DNA of 64,000 bases from Mactra quadrangularis (GCA_025267735.1 CM046298.1:31409264-31473263); one strand, 5' to 3'; counted from the first letter of the stretch, positions 48,686 to 60,376 are shown. Numbers and translations: made by a program. The notes: generated by a model from the letters alone, not told the origin.

Positions 48686-48979
48686 GTTTTGGAACATCCA
48701 GGGTAACTGAACACGCTGCTGATATAGTTTATGCACATTGACCAGGGACAGATAATTACATAACGCACTTTGTTAACTACTCTAAAATTTAACTGATAAA
48801 ATGTTAGAAAAATAATATCTATATTTCACTTTTTGTCTCGTGTCAATATTTCATAAGCTATGTGCTATGTGCTATGGCAGCCTGATATATTGTTTGCAAA
48901 CTTGACGACTTATATTCTGATAAAAGGGTCCAAGATGACAAATCTTGAGATCAGATGTAATGTTTAATATTTTGTCTAA

Positions 48980-49322
48980 AGGTATACTAGTTCGAAGATT
49001 TTGTTATTTTTCTGTATTTTCAAAGTACCATTCAGTGTTGGTAATTGTGTCAAAATAATAATTTTTAAGAGCATGTTTGTGACCTTCATGTTGCAAGAAG
49101 TATACAATAAAAGTCACAAACATGCACTAAAATTGTCTATTCCGTTACATATGGGGTAGATTTTTACTACATGAGACACCGTCATTTGTAGTTATATGTC
49201 AATTTGCACTAAAATTGTCATTATCAGAACACTACTTTCCTGCTTCCAAAAATGTTTACATACAATTTTAATAGTTTTAGAAAAAAGTATATATTTAAGT
49301 TGAAATATGTGAATGAGTACCT
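48980..49322 (-). mobile_element. 343-bp TTAA-flanked MITE (piggyBac-like), copy 2
   Basis: It is the inverse-orientation relative of 45045-45378, with matching blocks such as ACTCATTCACA, TTGTGACTTTTATTGT, TTTTGACACAATTAC and CACTGAATG. TTAA follows at 49323-49326; the other side reads CTAA (48976-48979), one base away from TTAA. It sits in NK1 intron 1. Confidence 0.8.
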
Positions 49323-49933
49323 TTAACTATCACGTGATTTTTTGTGATAAATAAATGGAATGTACTATTCTAAAAAATCAGATATATTTGTATTTGGAAG
49401 CAGTGTTTGAAGATTACAAATCTTTACGTTTAAGGCAAGGGGTGTGTTTCCTTAAAAAAAACCACATTTTAAGGAAATAATTCAAAGTAACTAGTATATA
49501 TACTTATACAAGTTTTTTTTAAAACGAAATATTGTTAATATATAGTTAAATACATTTGTAATTCCTTTTAAAAATATATAGTGTCCTTAATTTACAAAAT
49601 AAAATCCCTCTTTATATTTGAAATGATCCCATATTTACAAAGGACTGTTTTCGGAAGTTCAAACAATATGGTCCCTTATGTACAAGATAAAAATATCTTT
49701 AAATGTGACATATTATTATATATCTAACTAATCTAACCAATCGACAATCTGCATTTGTACCACGTGACCGTCCAATATATTCCCGTATTGGGTCCAAAAT
49801 ATATATATCATTTTCGTATCGGACGGTTGGGTACATGCGCGCTAAACGATGTGATAAGAATGGCTGTGATTGCTTTGTTAGGGATGATGGTGATGATGAT
49901 TATTTCAAAGTAAACGAAAGATATATAATAAAA

Positions 49934-50096
49934 AGGTTATTATACATTTTACTGCACAATACGACATATATTTGGACTCGTTCACAGCTTGAAAAGTCAT
50001 ATTGGACTCGCCTATTGGCTCGTCCAATATGACTTTTCAAGCTGTGTACTCGTCCAAATATACTTCCGTATTGTACAGTAAAATGTATAATAACCT
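49934..50096. repeat. 163-bp near-perfect palindrome in NK1 intron
   Basis: The arms of about 72 bp (AGGTTATTATACATTTTACT ... CAGCTTGAAAAGTCATATTG) are complementary, with a handful of mismatches and a loop of about 12 bp (CGCCTATTGGCT). It would form a long, stable hairpin if transcribed. A shorter related sequence (CGTCCAATATATTCCCGTAT) lies at 49769. The 65-codon frame at 49835-50032 is not a gene. Confidence 0.9.
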
Positions 50097-50799
50097 ATAA
50101 GTATCGGATCAACAAATAATTCGATATAAAGTACATGTATAATAATATCATTATCTAAAAACAAAAAACAAAAACTTTTCATATTGAGATTAATGTTTCT
50201 ATAGTTACAAAAAAAAAATGTTTATAAAATTTAGAACTGTCTTTGTTTAATATTTACCGAGAAATCTTTTAAGGAAGTCATTGGGTTTAGATTTGGAATA
50301 GCATCTTAAGATTTACCATCTCTGCGTCAGACGTGATTAAACATTTAACCAGGAAAAAATGTTTTATTTTTCAGAACTACAGCATTTAGGGAGTCCCACA
50401 CTGCTTCTGAAAGAAATATTTAAATTTATTTGACATGCGTACAATTCAACAATAAATGATAAAACCATAGTTTAGAAACAAGAAATTTACTGAGTTAAAA
50501 ATAATCTTCAATAACTTGACACAATATTTGACGTTCGATATTCAATATCAGTTACAATTACATTCGATAAAATACAACAAAAAATCAGTAAAATATGCAC
50601 GACAAAATATTGAGTCCGCGCACACTACATTCTCAATATGAAGCGAACTGAAAATAACAAGATGAAATAATGAAAAAAAAACTATTGACAAAAATATCAT
50701 TCATCTTCGAAATGTTCAGTCTTTTCATGCATTTATTTCTATTCAACAAAACCGTATAAGAGAACCGAGTATTCATCTTTGTTTTAACCTCTCATAAAT

Positions 50800-50989
50800 A
50801 TGGTGGCATATTTCTGCCATCAGATTACCACATATTAACGTGTTAACTAAGAGGTTAACTAGTCACGGTAACTAGTTAACCTCATAAGTTAATTAAGTTA
50901 AGTGGTTTACTAGTTACTGGTTAACCTCTTAATTAACTACAATGTAGTTAGTTATGTGGTTATCTGATGGCAGAAATATGCCACCATAC
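50800..50989. repeat. 190-bp inverted repeat in NK1 intron
   Basis: The outer arms TATGGTGGCATATTTCTGCC...CAGATTACCACAT and their complement match at about 33 of 35 bases. The inside has repeated GTTAACT / AGTTAAC motifs forming nested, multi-branch pairing. It is a probable palindromic MITE. Confidence 0.88.
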
Positions 50990-51370
50990 ATTAATGCTCC
51001 GATAGATTTTTATTCCAGTTAAATACCAAACTGGAGACTCACGCGATTTATTTTTATTTTGTAAAGTTGTAAACTAGTTAGTGTGTGCAACCAATTGTCA
51101 TTAAATGACAATACACGTGCACTGTAATGCACATTCCATATACAAAAAACTTGTTTCTAATTGAATGGTTTCAGGATGAAAACGGATTCATACAGCTTAA
51201 TTAGTAACACTAGGTATGTCACGTTATTTTTTCCAAGAAGTGTGAATAGTGAATGATGCATGTTGGAACATTTTATTGTTTGATTCATTGAATATATGAA
51301 TATTAGTGAAGCAGATATTGGGAAGCCATGCTTGTTAGTGTAAAATAATACATGTAACAACAAATGTGTG

Positions 51371-51383
51371 AGGGGGGGGGGGT
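51371..51383 (+). repeat. G homopolymer tract
   Basis: A run of about a dozen G after GTGTGA. It is simple sequence and prone to length change. Confidence 0.9.
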
Positions 51384-51598
51384 AAGTTTCCCTATTTATA
51401 ATATTAAGCAAATTTACAGCGCGCCTTGGCAGTGTGTCTTTAAAGTCATGCCTGTTTGTGGAATATAATAATGATAATGAATTATTCAGGGACAAATCCA
51501 TGCACTTAGATAATTGATATATATATTTATATATATTTCTTTTACTTCATTTTTTCTTCTTTTATAAACAGATCATATAATTTATTTAAGATTTGTAC

Positions 51599-52004
51599 AA
51601 GGGGTGTAACGATTAACCGATATACCGGTTAATATTGCAATACGACTTCTGACGGTTTTTAACCGGTTCGTTTTTCTCTGAACCTGTTTTTCTAGTTATG
51701 TTCCATACTGATTGTTTTCATCAGAGTCTGAAATTTAAATGTTTGAATTAATGTTAAAATGTGTTCGGAAACTTAAAGTGAGATAATAATTATCTTTGAA
51801 AGTCCATTCAAAACTTTTTTTTCTAACTTATTCAAACATTTGCGTAATACCTGTAGATTATTTGAAAATACAAATATCTATGTACAATGTTGATAAAATT
51901 AAGACGATGCACGTGCATTAAGTTATGCTATGCATGTATGTGCAAAGAACAATATGTATTGCAATATATTGCGATACGGTTTTTACCGTATTGTTACACC
52001 CCTA
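51599..52004. mobile_element. 406-bp hAT-like MITE with perfect 8-bp TSD, in NK1 intron
   Basis: ATTTGTAC flanks both sides (51591-51598, 52005-52012). The termini AAGGGGTGTAACG and its complement GTTACACCCCTA resemble the CAGGGGTGT ends of many hAT elements. Subterminal CGATATACCGGTTAATATTG and AATATATTGCGATACGGTTT blocks are mutually inverted-like. There is no transposase frame. Confidence 0.88.
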
Positions 52005-52093
52005 ATTTGTACACAGTACATAATCAATTTACAAGTACTAATAATATTACAAAAACAGTGGCAGCTCCTCTTTTAAGTCATGTCTGTATGTGC

Positions 52094-52114
52094 AGTCTAC
52101 GAAATTAGTAGGTG
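52094..52114. repeat. Solo terminus of the AGTCTACGAAATT element
   Basis: It matches the complemented right end of 8653-8737 (AGTCTACGAAATTAGTAGGTG against AGTCTACGAAATTAGTGGGTG). No partner terminus is seen nearby. Confidence 0.45.
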
Positions 52115-52182
52115 AAATATTGCAATACATACATTAAACTGATTTGCGATCACACGTTTACCAATAAAATAATTTGTCATCA

Positions 52183-52372
52183 TGAAATAATGACGATTTT
52201 CCTCCATTAGTAATGTACATAATGTATATGGAGAAATTGTCGGCCTTGTGGAAGGGTTGGTGAGGATACTAGTCCTAGAGAAAGGTCAAAGACAGCTAGG
52301 TTAGGTGAGCTGAACATCTTTAGATGATCATAAGTGTTGACACGGCCTTAAACCAATAATAAATAAAAATAT
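52183..52372 (+). mobile_element. SINE family 4, 5'-truncated copy, in NK1 intron
   Basis: It lacks the tRNA head but keeps ATTTTCCTCCATTAGTAAT, GTCGGCCTTGTGGAAGGG, AGCTAGGTTAGGTGAGCTG and GTTGACACGGCCTTAAA, with an AATAATAAATAAA tail. Confidence 0.8.
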
Positions 52373-52850
52373 ATTAAGGTCCGTTTTTATTCGCACAGTA
52401 TTTTCAAGGGAACCTTAATGTAAACATTAAATTCCGATGCAAGTAACATAATCATATGTTCTGAGCATATTTTATGATGAATACGGAAATTGCCGAATTT
52501 TAACGATGATTTGATAGTCACATATTCTTGTACGCAAATTATCAAGTATGTGAATATGACACATGGTTTTATATATATCACAGTATCACACATCAAATTT
52601 ATTCATGAAACTATTTGAAAACTTATAATAAAAATGTGTCCAAGTATATAAAGCTATATGCAATATTATTTGTATAATGAATTTGACTCAATTCATAGAT
52701 TTTATTTGAAAACTAATTTCAACTTAAATAATTGATCAACATATATAAAACTCTAAAATTTGTATGATAACATTACGAAAGCAGTAAAACAGCGCTTGAA
52801 AATGACATTTTTTATTCAAATTGGCCTCTATACATGTAACACATCTATAT

Positions 52851-53070
52851 CGGCGTGGCCGAGCGGTCACGACATTGGACCGGTACTTGTTATCATTGGA
52901 TACTCAACTTCAAATTGGTTCGAATCCATTCTAAAACATACTCCGTGGTTTCCTTGAGCAGGAAACTTTATCCTACTAGCTCAGTACTGAGGCACCAGGA
53001 AGGGGACTCGAAAGTGGTTAATCTGAGTTGTTGGAACTTGTTTTACAATCGAGCTAAAATAGATTAGCAT
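52851..53070 (+). mobile_element. SINE family 2, in NK1 intron
   Basis: CGGCGTGGCCGAGCGGTCAC, with B box GGTTCGAATCCATTC. The body GGTTTCCTTGAGCAGGAAAC and TCAGTACTGAGGCACCAGG and the tail CAATCGAGCTAAAATAGATT match the copy at 33154. Confidence 0.85.
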
Positions 53071-53745
53071 AAAAAATCATCTATGTCGTTGCTCCTATAT
53101 GAGCATTAACTTAAAGCATGCACGTGATTAATTTTGTCAGCGATCCATCTTAATTTTCATGTAACAAATTGTAGCATGTTCCCTATATTTCATTGATTTA
53201 ACGACCAGAATAATTGTGAAAAGCTTATAAGCGGAAAATTGGCATGTGCAGTATTACTACTTAAACTGACTGCAATAAGTAACAAAGAATTCGACAGATT
53301 AATGCATTGTAAGATGAAAATCTATATTTCCCCAACAAATGATTTAACAAACATATAAGCGATAAGTTGTTGTTCAATACATTGTATTTGATTATTTCAA
53401 ACTGTCAAGTCAACATACGGAATTATTTTATTTTTCGAATGAACTCAACAATCAAGAACATTATTTTTTTTGCAATTTTATTAATTTGCGCGAATGTTTT
53501 TTATTAAACCCTGCACGTGTTATTCAACAATATAATTGTACATTGTATATATTTCTAACACGTTCCAATATATGATGTTGTTAACGAGAACTGCTTTAAT
53601 GGCGGCACAATGTAGGGCTATAGGAAGTTCATGTATGTAGGTCTGAAAATGTCGGAATACTAATTTAAAAACTTTAAAATATGATTTAGAATAGTACGTT
53701 TTGTGTCCTGACCCTCTGAAAAATTCATGAATGACGGAATTTCCA

Positions 53746-54152
53746 GACATGGCGGCGGAACCATACAGAAATATCCGATGTAACACGATTGACATGGCGG
53801 TGGAACCATACGGAAATATCCGATGTAACACGATTGACATGACGGTGGAACCATACGGAAATATCCGATGTAACACGATTGAAATGACGGTGGAACCATG
53901 CGGAAATATGCGATGTTACACGATTGACAGCGGAACCATACGGAAATATCCGCTGTTACACGACTGACATGGGGGTGGAATCATACGGAAATATCCGATG
54001 TTACACGATTGACATGACAGCGGAACTTTACGGAAATATCCGATGTTACACGATTGACATGACAGCGGAACCATACTGAAATATCCGATGTTACACGATT
54101 GACATGACAGCGGAACCATACGGAAATATCCGATTTTACACGATTGACATGG
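53746..54152. repeat. Minisatellite, 45-bp unit, about 9 copies, in NK1 intron
   Basis: The unit is GACATGGCGGTGGAACCATA, CGGAAATATCCGATGTAACA, CGATT. Variants include GACAGCGG and one copy lacking ATG plus neighbouring bases at about 53926. The unit is 15 codons, so long open frames appear on both strands; none looks like a protein. Confidence 0.93.
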
Positions 54153-54956
54153 CTGCTGTGTTATACTGGAATAAAAGCCAAAAAACTAATTCAGTATGAT
54201 TGCAAAAATAGAGAAATTATGTAAAAAACTTTGAGAACAACAAAAACTGTTAATTGTTTAAGTATTTCTATACACACAGTTCAAGTTTCAAAGTGATCAT
54301 CTTAAATGACTTCAATGAAAAACAAATTAAACTCTCGGTACAAGAGAAACTAATTTAAACTGAACAAAAAGACTTGTTTAATCTAATTTAATGCTTTCTT
54401 TCACTTTGAAATAATTTGACAAAGTACCATTGACAATTGTTTGACAGAACAAAAAGTACATGCACTCAAATCTAATTCTAATTATACATAGCAATTAACA
54501 AATTGTGTATTAAAGATTCGGCTCATTCCTGGCTTGGTGTTCTACGTTTTATCAATTTGAGGTTCAATGCCAGCTTCAGCGGCAAAAACCAATTGTGACT
54601 TATCTATAATTTTGAACAGTACTTTTCAGCAAGGGGTGATAGATTCTATCGATACGAAACCAACACGACATTTGGAGAACTTTTGCGTAAGCATCGCTTG
54701 CATAAGCCAGGGAATCGAACCTGAGTTGATCCTACTAATTAAGGTCGTGCGTTCAAAACTGCAGCTCAACGTTTTCAATTTTGTATTTGAATTCGTCATT
54801 TAAACGTTTTATATCATAACTCCTTATCTTTTAACCCCTAGCAATAAGGTAGGAAAATGACGTATGAAAATGAGACTACATGTAGTTCGATATGGATTGC
54901 GATTAATTTTGGTTGGGTTACGCCATAGGAACCCATTGTTTCACAAAACCCTTAAG

Positions 54957-55379
54957 CAGGGCTCGAATTTTAGCTCGCAAAATGCGAGTGGTTTTTGAAA
55001 ATTGCGAGTAACTTTTAGTTTAACTTGCAAATTTTCGCGCGTTGAAATCGACGGAAAACATTACTGTCTAAACTAATGAGGCACAAATCAGCATTGAAAC
55101 GGCCAGATAGATCAATACGGTTTTCATTTATAATTATTAAAGATTCACTATATGAAAATGTTTGATATTCTTTGTCTATCCCACAATAACGCCCCAGTTC
55201 TATCTACAGTTATATAAAAGTACTTGTTGCTTTTATATCGCATATGCATGTGTGAATAATTATGTATGCTTTTAAATTTGGAGAAAAATACCAGTGACGT
55301 TTTCATTTTGCGAGTTGAAATAAAATCAACTCGCAAAAATTTGCAAGTCGAATTCTTTGTTAAATTCGAGCTAAGGCTG
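54957..55379. mobile_element. Candidate TIR element, CAGGGCTCGAATTT ends, in NK1 intron
   Basis: The left end is CAGGGCTCGAATTTTAGC. The right end complemented is CAGCCTTAGCTCGAATTT. Both are followed inwards by CTCGCAAAATGCGAG-type and ACTCGCAAAAATTTGC motifs. The ends are hAT-like, but flanking 8-mers do not match, so the boundaries are approximate. Confidence 0.55.
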
Positions 55380-56240
55380 AAATAGACTGTAACAAGCACG
55401 CAGAAAGCAATGAATAAGTTGTCAAAGTTAGATACAATGTCAAACTGCCTGCCGTTGTATAATGGACTCTAAACCAAGGAAGAACACAATTTATATCCAC
55501 AGCTACTGGAATCTAACCAGCTTGTCAACCTTACTGACCGTTGACACAGCTTGTTCTGATGGTACATGAAATAATGAACTTGACAAAGACCAAACTGTAT
55601 GATGATTTTGTCATTTATTATACATGTTTATAAATGACGCATATAATAAAACATAATGATAAAAAATAATTAAGTGTTTACATTGTTGGTATAAGCATTC
55701 CCCTTTCAAACTTAACTTTTTAGTGAAAATCATATATAATCGCATTTGCTTATCCCAGCTTATACAATAGTCAATTATACATAGTAAAACATACATGTAT
55801 ACCAAAAGAAGGTGGCGCAAACCACATAGCCATGAAGTATTTATCATGAAACACATGAAACATATCGCGCCATCCAATGACTCTCAATAGTACCACTTTC
55901 GAACAATTTCTCTTTTCTAATTTCTTTTTCCATGAAGCCGGTAACTTCTCCAAATTAAAAAAATCTGTCAATTCAGGGCTGATGTACTACTTGACCAAAT
56001 GCTTTAAATTAAAAAAAATATGTAAACAAACTTTAAGACTTAAATCAAAATTAGTGGTAATTATTTTCCATCTGCAGCAAGTGAGATTTGAACCTTAGTT
56101 GCTCGATGAAAATGTGCAAGCAACAACAGAAAACATAAAAATCTGAATAGAGAAACTTTTTTAGATTTTAAGATTTTTGTTATAAAAGGAACGCCACAAA
56201 CGCTACGAAAACAGGAACCTAGGAAGTCTCTGCCTTAGAG

Positions 56241-56312
56241 CATTCTCGTTGCCAGAGGTTATCAAGATTCTCGATAGTAGATAATTTTAATAGCCTTTCG
56301 GAACGAGAATGA
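56241..56312. repeat. CATTCTCGT-family hairpin copy with near 8-bp TSD, in NK1 intron
   Basis: CATTCTCGTTGCCAGAGG, a TTATCAAGATTCTCGATAG centre and CCTTTCGGAACGAGAATGA. CCTTAGAG precedes and CCGTAGAG follows (7 of 8 identical). Confidence 0.68.
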
Positions 56313-57399
56313 CCGTAGAGTGGACAGTGACATAATAATCGCCACTTGGGGTTTAAACCAGGTTCTAGGGCGAGACCTATGATTGAACCAACCATGGCAT
56401 CGACTGTCAAATTACAATACTTTACAAAATGTTGAAATATTAAAACTGTAATCTCTCAGGCGATTGTATTACGTGTGTAAGTTTAGGTGAATATTACTCA
56501 TCAGATTGCTCCAAACAAAAACACTTTAGATGTATATTTTTTCTAAAGTTTACAAACTAATTTTACCGCCTAGTTGTTTGCACTTATTTACGTTCGACAG
56601 AGAAACGCTAGTCAAAGTTCGTTTTGGTCCAAAATCACTAAAATAAACTTCACGTTTCAAACATAACAAAAACAAGGATTTTATTTTCTTTCGCAGACTA
56701 ATCTAGGACCGAGTGTAAATTTTAATTTCACTCTATTCGGTCTACTCATTAAAGAAACCACAGAAATTGGACTTTATACTGTCTTTCTACAGTAATTGTT
56801 CGGAATTACAGTTGACAAATTAAGATCCAGCGTCACGTTTAAGTTGCTTAACCAATTATACAAAGCATTTGAAACACATTTAAAGGACGTAAAAGAACTC
56901 AATATCGCGACTTCAATACATAAGACGCACGAAAACATTTGTCGAAGAAGAGTCCTAGTCGCCCCAGCTTGTCAATACTGCTTTCGCCAGACATATTCTC
57001 CTTCTGCTTAAATGCAATTAAAGAGTACGGGGTGTTAATTTATGACCTGGTTGCAATTAAAATTCGACCAAAAAGGAACTCAATTCAATTAGATACACTC
57101 GCGTTTTCTAATTACCAAAGATAATAAGTCTGTCACCGATTTTGGAACTTCATCCCTCAGACATCGCGTTAGTAACGCGGAGGTATATTTGACATGTGAG
57201 TCCCGTAAAGCGACGTGATAGTGTATCACTCCGCGATAGATAATGGACACATATATGGAACTAATTACATAAGTGTGTGACAAGATAGAAGACTTCCTCT
57301 GTCTTAGATATTCAATTCAATTACAAACTTACCTCAGGTAACAATATTACATAAAACTTGTCTCATGTTGTTAAATTCAAAGTTAGGGCGATTGTCCAT

Positions 57400-57560
57400 C
57401 AATTTTTCATGGGTAATTAGTCCTGCTGGCGTTCTAATTGAGTAATAGGGCTCATCGCTATCTGGGGACCTTAGGTTTTGTGTCATTCCTTCGTAATTAA
57501 ATTATAATTATCTATCTACTAGGTGCCCGTATGACAGCTAATCGCTAAAATGACCAGGAG
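57400..57560 (+). promoter_or_regulatory. Candidate intronic enhancer before NK1 exon 2
   Basis: This repeat-free block has many homeodomain-type cores: GGGTAATTAG, TCTAATTGAGTAATAG, GTAATTAAATTATAATTAT and GCTAATCG. Proximity to the homeobox exon and the low repeat content suggest a conserved or auto-regulatory element; this is inference only. Confidence 0.25.
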
Positions 57561-57740
57561 TATTCGGAATAATTTGGGAGAAATACAGATCATGAACCTG
57601 AGGTGGTTTTACAAGTGACAAAATATTTCTTAGGAAACTAATTTTCAAGAAAATACGTACTTGCAAAAAAAACGAAATAAAGATGCAATTTGTCGGTAAA
57701 TGATTATCTTTCCTTGAATATTGACGTCTTGGCTAGATAA

Positions 57741-58298
<558 letters not shown>

Positions 58299-59220
58299 CA
58301 ATCACTCAAGTGAATATTTCTTTAAAATCAACCAAACCGGAATTAGTCCGGTTTTGGTGGCGTTTTATCATCATCAACGAAATCAAAGTGCTGAAAATAT
58401 TGATGACACTCAATCTACCTACAAGTGGCTCAAAAAAGAGTTGCTCTTCGTGTTTGATAAACGTTTGTGCTTTATGTCAAAAAATGTGTTCAATCCTTTT
58501 GTTTCTGTCTAAGAACTACTGTCTTGTGCTAAATGTGTTTGAATTTCTGTTATCTAGATACTGTTTGAGCCAGTTTGACCATTTGTCGAGATTGAAACGT
58601 TCGAATGTTTTGGGGTTTTTACCTAAAGATTGAATTCCATATATACCAAATATGTTTGATTTCTGTAAATGAATATTTTAAACATGAACTCGATTGAACA
58701 TTATATTCTAGTCAATATTTGAACTTACTCTGTATTCATATGAAAGGGGGCTAATAACTACTCTTACTCTTTAAGTTTTATATGGATAATGATTTTGAAA
58801 ACGCATTTTTTTTTATTTTTTCTTATCCATTCAAATCATAAGAAAATACAAAATGTAAAATATAATGTTTCACAAGCATAATTTATTAATTTTAAGATAA
58901 ACAACACCCACCAAAAGTTTGGAGACAAAAAACTGCACTTCTTGAATTTTGATGATAATTTTTGTAGAATCGTTCGGCTTTTTTTAACATTTAAGAACGG
59001 TTTGTGATATAATGAAAACAAATTTCATCAATGCAACAGATTTATAATTCAGCATCTGACATCCTAAAGCCTCCAAAACTGTGTTTACTGTAATTTTTTC
59101 CATTACATAGTTTTTATGCTATTTTTGGAGCCTCGGTTAAGAATATAATGATAACCAAAACCAAGCAAAACTGAAAACCATTTCAAAATAAAATTGTTTA
59201 ATTTTAACCTGAGAAATAAA
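58299..59220 (+). other. NK1: Probable NK1 3' untranslated region
   Basis: No canonical AATAAA occurs between the stop codon and 59187. The first are at 59187-59192 and 59215-59220, inside the Tc1/mariner-like MITE (58902-59275). The 107-codon frame at 58310-58633 has no homology I recognise and begins 11 bp after the stop; I treat it as UTR. The true end could lie elsewhere if a variant poly(A) signal is used. Confidence 0.4.
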
Positions 59221-59275
59221 AGCTATTTAATAGACCCAAAAAGTGAAAATGTCTCCAAACTTTTAATGGGTACTG
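58902..59275. mobile_element. 374-bp Tc1/mariner-like MITE after NK1 stop codon
   Basis: The inverted termini are CAACACCCACCAAAAGTTTG (left) and CAGTACCCATTAAAAGTTTG (right, complemented), both followed by GAGAC. The CAGTACCCAT start next to TA (59276-59277) is the usual Tc1/mariner arrangement; the left end has decayed. The interior is AT-rich with no transposase. Confidence 0.78.
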
Positions 59276-60030
59276 TACTTGAATTTGTGAATGGAAATAA
59301 GAGAAATTAGACCTTCTTTTATAAATTATATAGACTGTTTCTACTGTATACCTTCTACAAAATATTTAAATAGACATTGTTGTTTATGTTGTCAAACTGG
59401 GACAAAACTTAAATATCACCTCGCTTCTCTGGAACCTGGGAGTCGGTTTTCTGTTAGACAAATAAAGCTCATATTGAGTATAAATATATTTGAGTACAGG
59501 GAGCTTGTTTATCTTCTGATTATCTTATTCATTCGTGGACAATTTATAGAAATCATTCGCTTATTACACGATGCTTCAGAAGATTGAAAAATCATATTTT
59601 TTACCTATGGTTAAATGTTATGCAACTATCAGTGGCGCGCTCTTTAACCCCGCTGATTTAAATACTCAATATTTTGTTCCATAATTCCCTGTATAAATAT
59701 TTTATTTCATTTTTTATCGATAGTGATTATAGAAGTACTGTAGTCAGTATTCAAATCAGCCGGGCTAATTGTTCGCAACTGATAGTTGAATAAAATTAAC
59801 CAAGAACTTTCAGTGATGTTCAAATTGTGGTATTTATATTAAAGTTAATGTATATATGTATGATTAAAAAAGTGTAATACATCGTATGGTTAAAAACGTA
59901 AAATAAAAGATGTACGTTTATGTATAGTTATTTATTTGGCGCTAAATATCAAGTCAATGAAACTAGTTGATAGCTTTACAAAATACATGTATCTTACGAT
60001 AAAAGTTATCGTAAGAGATACATTCAGAGA

Positions 60031-60090
60031 GAAAGTAGTTTGAGCAGTGGTCCTGTGGTAGGACGCGTGTTTAGGGATCAAGAGATCCCG
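60031..60090 (+). mobile_element. SINE family 3 head (A box region), inverted relative to the next copy
   Basis: GAGCAGTGGTCCTGTGGTAG, GACGCGTG and TTAGGGATCAAGAGATCCC correspond to the tRNA head of family 3. The same head occurs in opposite orientation at 60315-60376, so the locus folds back on itself. Confidence 0.6.
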
Positions 60091-60124
60091 GATATCGTAC
60101 AAAATTGGACAAAATGTTGGCTGA

Positions 60125-60376
60125 ATAAATGTATGTATATGGAAGGACCTTAAAACCCCACTTTAACTTTAACAGGAAATAACAACCCCTCAGATCATTG
60201 AAATCACTTTCAGACAGCTGACCCCTTACAGTACACATATTCATCTTGGTGAAGTGAAACAACTGTAGATAAACTTCTTGCTAAAAAATATAGCATAGCA
60301 GTGTTCCTTATGGAGTTAGAACACTTCGATCCCTAAGTACGGGTCCTACCAACGGACCACTGCTCCTACTTTGACT
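60125..60376 (-). mobile_element. SINE family 3, minus-strand copy
   Basis: Read in complement: AGCAGTGGTCCGTTGGTAGG, TTAGGGATCGAAGTG, TTAGCAAGAAGTTTATCTAC, TTTCACTTCACC, GTACTGTAAGGGGTC and GTGATTTCAATGATCTGAGG. The order and sequence match the copy at 38010. Confidence 0.78.

Noticed and set aside
49769..49832. Short inverted repeat CCGTCC...GGACGG
   Set aside because: The arms are too short and mismatched to call a separate element; probably a relic related to the palindrome at 49934.
53520..54119. Repetitive open frames on both strands
   Set aside because: They follow from the 45-bp (15-codon) minisatellite unit.
58310..58633. 107-codon open frame right after the NK1 stop codon
   Set aside because: Different frame, no homology, starts 11 bp after the stop; best explained as 3' UTR.
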